Part shown: positions 33,005 through 35,526 of the stretch, in pieces
Layout: each line of letters opens with the position of its first letter
Numbering within the stretch: position 1 is the first letter of the stretch
Source: Mycobacterium sp.
Lineage (GTDB): Bacteria; Actinomycetota; Actinomycetes; Mycobacteriales; Mycobacteriaceae
Direction: 5' to 3'
DNA: 35,526 nucleotides
Assembly: GCA_025965975.1 (NCBI GenBank)
Contig: JAOPVX010000212.1
Location: forward strand, 1 to 35,526
Made by a program: the position numbers and the translations under genes
The notes under the pieces: model-generated
The model's input: the letters and a program-made list of their open reading frames with translations, nothing else
Told to the model about the DNA's origin: nothing
The model's database searches: none

Positions 33005-33505
33005 ATGGCCGGACGATCGACGGCACGTGACGGCAAGACGTTGCCGCGACGGTGCCTCACAGCGGTTGCACGAACGCTCGCTGCCGCTGCCATCCTGTCG
33101 GGGGCCGCAGTCGGATTCGCCGGTCCATCCGCGGCAGGCGACCCGCTCGGCGTCTACGACTTCAGCAGCGACGGTGGCGAAACCAGCATCTGGACCGCGA
33201 CGCCATGTGGTGCCGGATGCGTCAACGTCGGGGTCACCAACATCTCCCCGAACTGGAATGACCAGCGGTTCACCGGGCAGGCAACGGAGGACGATGGTCA
33301 GTGGTACATGCGGGTTGACGTGCGCTACGCCGTACGTTGCGACATCGATCAGCTGCTATATCCGGGGCAGTTCGAGTACGTCTGGGACGCGGCGACTTTG
33401 ACTGGTACGGCGGTCGCGATCCAGACGACACCGAATTGCGGAAGACCGGCAATGGCCAGGACGGCCCCTGCTGGCTTCGTCTTGACACGTAGACCACCTG
33501 CCTGA
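33005..33505 (+). CDS. Secreted protein of unknown function, last gene of the mce operon
   Basis: 166 residues from ATG 33005 (AAGGAG about eight bases upstream). The signal peptide (AVARTLAAAAILSGAAVGFAG, then PSAAGD) precedes a beta-rich mature domain with several cysteines (TPCGAGCVNV, YAVRCD, TPNCGRP) and aromatic residues (SIWTA, QWYMRVDVRY). It resembles mycobacterial secreted proteins without known function. It is 23 bases after the preceding gene and so is probably cotranscribed. A convergent MmpL gene begins 77 bases after its stop. Confidence 0.7.
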   Translation: MAGRSTARDGKTLPRRCLTAVARTLAAAAILSGAAVGFAGPSAAGDPLGVYDFSSDGGETSIWTATPCGAGCVNVGVTNISPNWNDQRFTGQATEDDGQWYMRVDVRYAVRCDIDQLLYPGQFEYVWDAATLTGTAVAIQTTPNCGRPAMARTAPAGFVLTRRPPA

Positions 33506-33582
33506 GTGAAGAGCCACGAACCCCACTAGGCTCATTTGCGAAACGCTCTCACCGACTTGGTCTTCGACCGTTCGGACGGTGT
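33506..33582. terminator. Possible terminator hairpins between convergent operons
   Basis: GAGCC (33511-33515) with GGCTC (33529-33533), and ACCGT-TCGG-ACGGT (33567-33580), lie between the converging stop codons. Both stems are short, without U-tracts. They may serve both directions; support is weak. Confidence 0.35.
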
Positions 33583-35526
33583 CTACGTCGTAGTTGCCAC
33601 TGAGATCGGCGCAGTGTGTGCGTCGGACTGGCGCCGACGATCGTCGGGGCGCTTCGTGCGGAAGGTGTTCAGTGGCCACCAGAACCAACGTCCCAACGCC
33701 GCGGCGATCGAGGGTGTCATGAACGATCGCACGATTAGCGTGTCGACCAGGAGACCGATGCCGATGGTCATGCCGAGTTGTCCCACGACGCGCAGGTCGC
33801 TGACGATCATCGACATCATCGTGAACGCGAACACCAACCCGGCGGCGGTGACGACGCGACCGGTGGCGCCCATGCCGCGGATGATGCCGGTGTTCAATCC
33901 AGCGTGGATCTCCTCCTTCAGCCGCGAGACGACCAGAAGGTTGTAGTCCGACCCGACGGCTAGCAGGATTACCACCGACAGGGGTATGACGACCCACTCC
34001 AAGCCGAATCCCATGATGTCCTGCCAGATGAGCACCGACAGACCACATGCGGTGCCCAACGACGCGGCCACGGTGCCGACGATCGCCAGCGCAGCGACCA
34101 CACTACGGGTGATCACGAGCATGATCGCGAAGATGAGCAGCATCGAAGAAATGCCGGCGATGAGCACGTCCACGACGACACCGTCCTGCATGTCGCTGTA
34201 CATCGACGCGGTGCCGGCCAACGACACCTTCGCAGACTCGAGCGGGGTGCCCTTGATGGCCTCGGCGACAGTGTCCTTGATCCCGGCGACGTGCTTGATC
34301 CCGTCCACCGACGCGGGGTCGCCCTGGTGGGTGATGATGAACCGGACGGCCTTGCCGTCGGGGGAGACGAACATCTTGAGCCCGCGCACGAAGTCGGGGC
34401 TCTTGAAGACCTCCGGCGGCAGATAGAAGGAATCGTCGTTCTTGGCCTCGTCGAAGTATTGGCCCATGAGCGTCGAGCCCTGCGCCAACTCCTGCGTGTG
34501 GGCTTGGATGCCTGCCATCGTGCTGTGCATCGACAGCATGAACCCTTGCATCGTCTTCATCGACGCGATGGTCGGCGGCAGTGTCGCCAACATCTGCGGC
34601 ATCAATCGATCCATCTGATCGAGATCGCCCGTGAGGCCCTGTAGCTGGTCCGCCATCTTGTCGACGCCGTCCAGCGTATCGAACACCGACCTCACCGACT
34701 GGCAGACCGGGATGTCGAAGCAGTGCGGTTCCCAGTAGAAGTAAGCGCGCAACGGTCGGAAGAAATCGTCGAAATCGGCAATGTGGTCACGCAATTCGTT
34801 GGTGGTGTCCACGATGTCGTGTGTCTTACCCGTCATGTCGTGGGTGATCGCGACGAGTTGCTTCATGGTGGCGTACATCTGTTCCATGGTGGCGATGGTC
34901 TTGCTCAGCTCGTCGGACATCAGAAGCATCTGCGCCATGCTGTCGTTGTTGAACTTGGCGGTTTGGAGGGTGCCGGAGTTCTGCATGGCGATCTGGAACG
35001 GGATCGAACTGTGTTCGATCGGCGCCCCGAGGGGTCGGGTGATGGTCTGCACCCGCTCGATGCCGTGCAGGTGGAACACGCTCTTGGCGATGCGGTCGAC
35101 GACGAGCATGTCAGCGGGGTTGCGCACGTCGTGGTCGGCTTCGACCATCAGCAATTCGGGGTTCATCCGGGCTTGGGAGAAGTGCCGCTCGGCCGCTGCC
35201 ATGGCGACGTTGGCGGGCATGTCCTTTGGCGTGAACTTCTCGTCGTTGTATTGGGGAACGTAAGTCAGCAGGCTGACGAATCCGATGATCGCGATCATGG
35301 CAGTAACGGAGATGATCGGGATCGGCCAACGAACTACGGTCGTGCCGACCTTGCGCCAGCCACGCGTGGACAACTCCCGCTTGGGATCGACCAACCCGAA
35401 TCGAGACACCACGGCCAGGACTGCCGGTGCCAGCGTCAGCGCGGCGGCCACGATGACCAGGATCGCGATCGCGCACGGCAGGCCCATGGTCTGGAAGTAC
35501 GGCAGCGTGCACATGGCCAGGCACAT
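33583..35526 (-). CDS. mmpL: MmpL-family RND transporter, C-terminal two thirds (cut by window end)
   Basis: 647 residues visible, stop at 33585-33583; the N-terminus is outside the window. The order is: transmembrane helices to about residue 90, a large extracytoplasmic loop (residues about 90-430) with methionine-rich helices and a pair of cysteines (HCFDIPVCQ), then the C-terminal membrane bundle with [28 protein letters not shown]. The Asp and Tyr of the GSDYN segment correspond to the proton-relay residues of MmpL proteins. The final 50 residues form a basic cytoplasmic tail. Such proteins export mycobacterial lipids. It converges on the mce operon; whether the two act together is unknown. 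Confidence 0.93.
   Translation of the reverse strand: MCLAMCTLPYFQTMGLPCAIAILVIVAAALTLAPAVLAVVSRFGLVDPKRELSTRGWRKVGTTVVRWPIPIISVTAMIAIIGFVSLLTYVPQYNDEKFTPKDMPANVAMAAAERHFSQARMNPELLMVEADHDVRNPADMLVVDRIAKSVFHLHGIERVQTITRPLGAPIEHSSIPFQIAMQNSGTLQTAKFNNDSMAQMLLMSDELSKTIATMEQMYATMKQLVAITHDMTGKTHDIVDTTNELRDHIADFDDFFRPLRAYFYWEPHCFDIPVCQSVRSVFDTLDGVDKMADQLQGLTGDLDQMDRLMPQMLATLPPTIASMKTMQGFMLSMHSTMAGIQAHTQELAQGSTLMGQYFDEAKNDDSFYLPPEVFKSPDFVRGLKMFVSPDGKAVRFIITHQGDPASVDGIKHVAGIKDTVAEAIKGTPLESAKVSLAGTASMYSDMQDGVVVDVLIAGISSMLLIFAIMLVITRSVVAALAIVGTVAASLGTACGLSVLIWQDIMGFGLEWVVIPLSVVILLAVGSDYNLLVVSRLKEEIHAGLNTGIIRGMGATGRVVTAAGLVFAFTMMSMIVSDLRVVGQLGMTIGIGLLVDTLIVRSFMTPSIAAALGRWFWWPLNTFRTKRPDDRRRQSDAHTAPISVATTT

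Noticed and set aside
1-35526. tRNA, rRNA, CRISPR array or intact insertion sequence
   Set aside because: None was seen: no regular repeat-spacer array, no transposase with DDE motif, no cloverleaf-like sequence on reading through.

Overview
The window looks like a chromosomal segment of a fast-growing mycobacterium (Mycolicibacterium-like). The clues are high GC, a complete yrbE/mce operon with a Mce-associated membrane protein, a DUF732-type secreted protein, an MmpL transporter, and many short gene-to-gene overlaps. The assignment is inferred from family content only.

Region 1 (1-12 kb) is a plus-strand catabolic cluster. In order it holds the end of a Rieske dioxygenase alpha subunit, its beta subunit, a small associated protein, a long Baeyer-Villiger monooxygenase (BVMO), an SDR, an acyl-CoA synthetase, an aldehyde dehydrogenase, and a beta-oxidation-like trio (MaoC hydratase, DUF35 OB-fold/zinc-ribbon protein, thiolase-fold Ltp2-like protein). 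A SnoaL-like protein of atypical composition follows, closed by a strong hairpin, then a second adenylate-forming ligase. Region 2 (12.2-16.5 kb) is a minus-strand operon: a second BVMO, a two-domain VOC (extradiol-dioxygenase-like) protein and a fumarylacetoacetase-family hydrolase. Together these suggest oxidation and ring cleavage of a cyclic or aromatic ketone-bearing compound, CoA activation, and chain shortening. The substrate cannot be read from the sequence.

Region 3 (16.5-21.9 kb) is a patchy accessory and regulatory stretch. It has a small coiled-coil protein, a divergent DoxX/MarR pair with two palindromes between them, a small secreted repeat protein, an AT-rich segment with three 18-bp-spaced repeats and inverted repeats, an LLM flavin oxidoreductase behind a perfect 13-bp inverted repeat, and about 1.1 kb with no clear gene but two hairpin-type repeats.

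Region 4 (21.7-33.5 kb) is a lipid-importer operon: yrbEA, yrbEB, mceA-F, a Mce-associated membrane protein and four small exported proteins. It begins in an unusual way. A decayed FHA-ABC ATPase gene (Rv1747-like) is cut off just before its Walker B motif and runs in frame into yrbEA, with a strong Shine-Dalgarno sequence exactly at the join. A convergent MmpL gene (33.6 kb to the window end, 5' end missing) closes the window.

The most interesting reading is that a mce importer sits beside a catabolic cluster, as mce4 does with cholesterol genes in M. tuberculosis, here possibly for an unknown substrate. The yrbEA/ABC junction and the half-degenerate VOC enzyme are the most concrete oddities.
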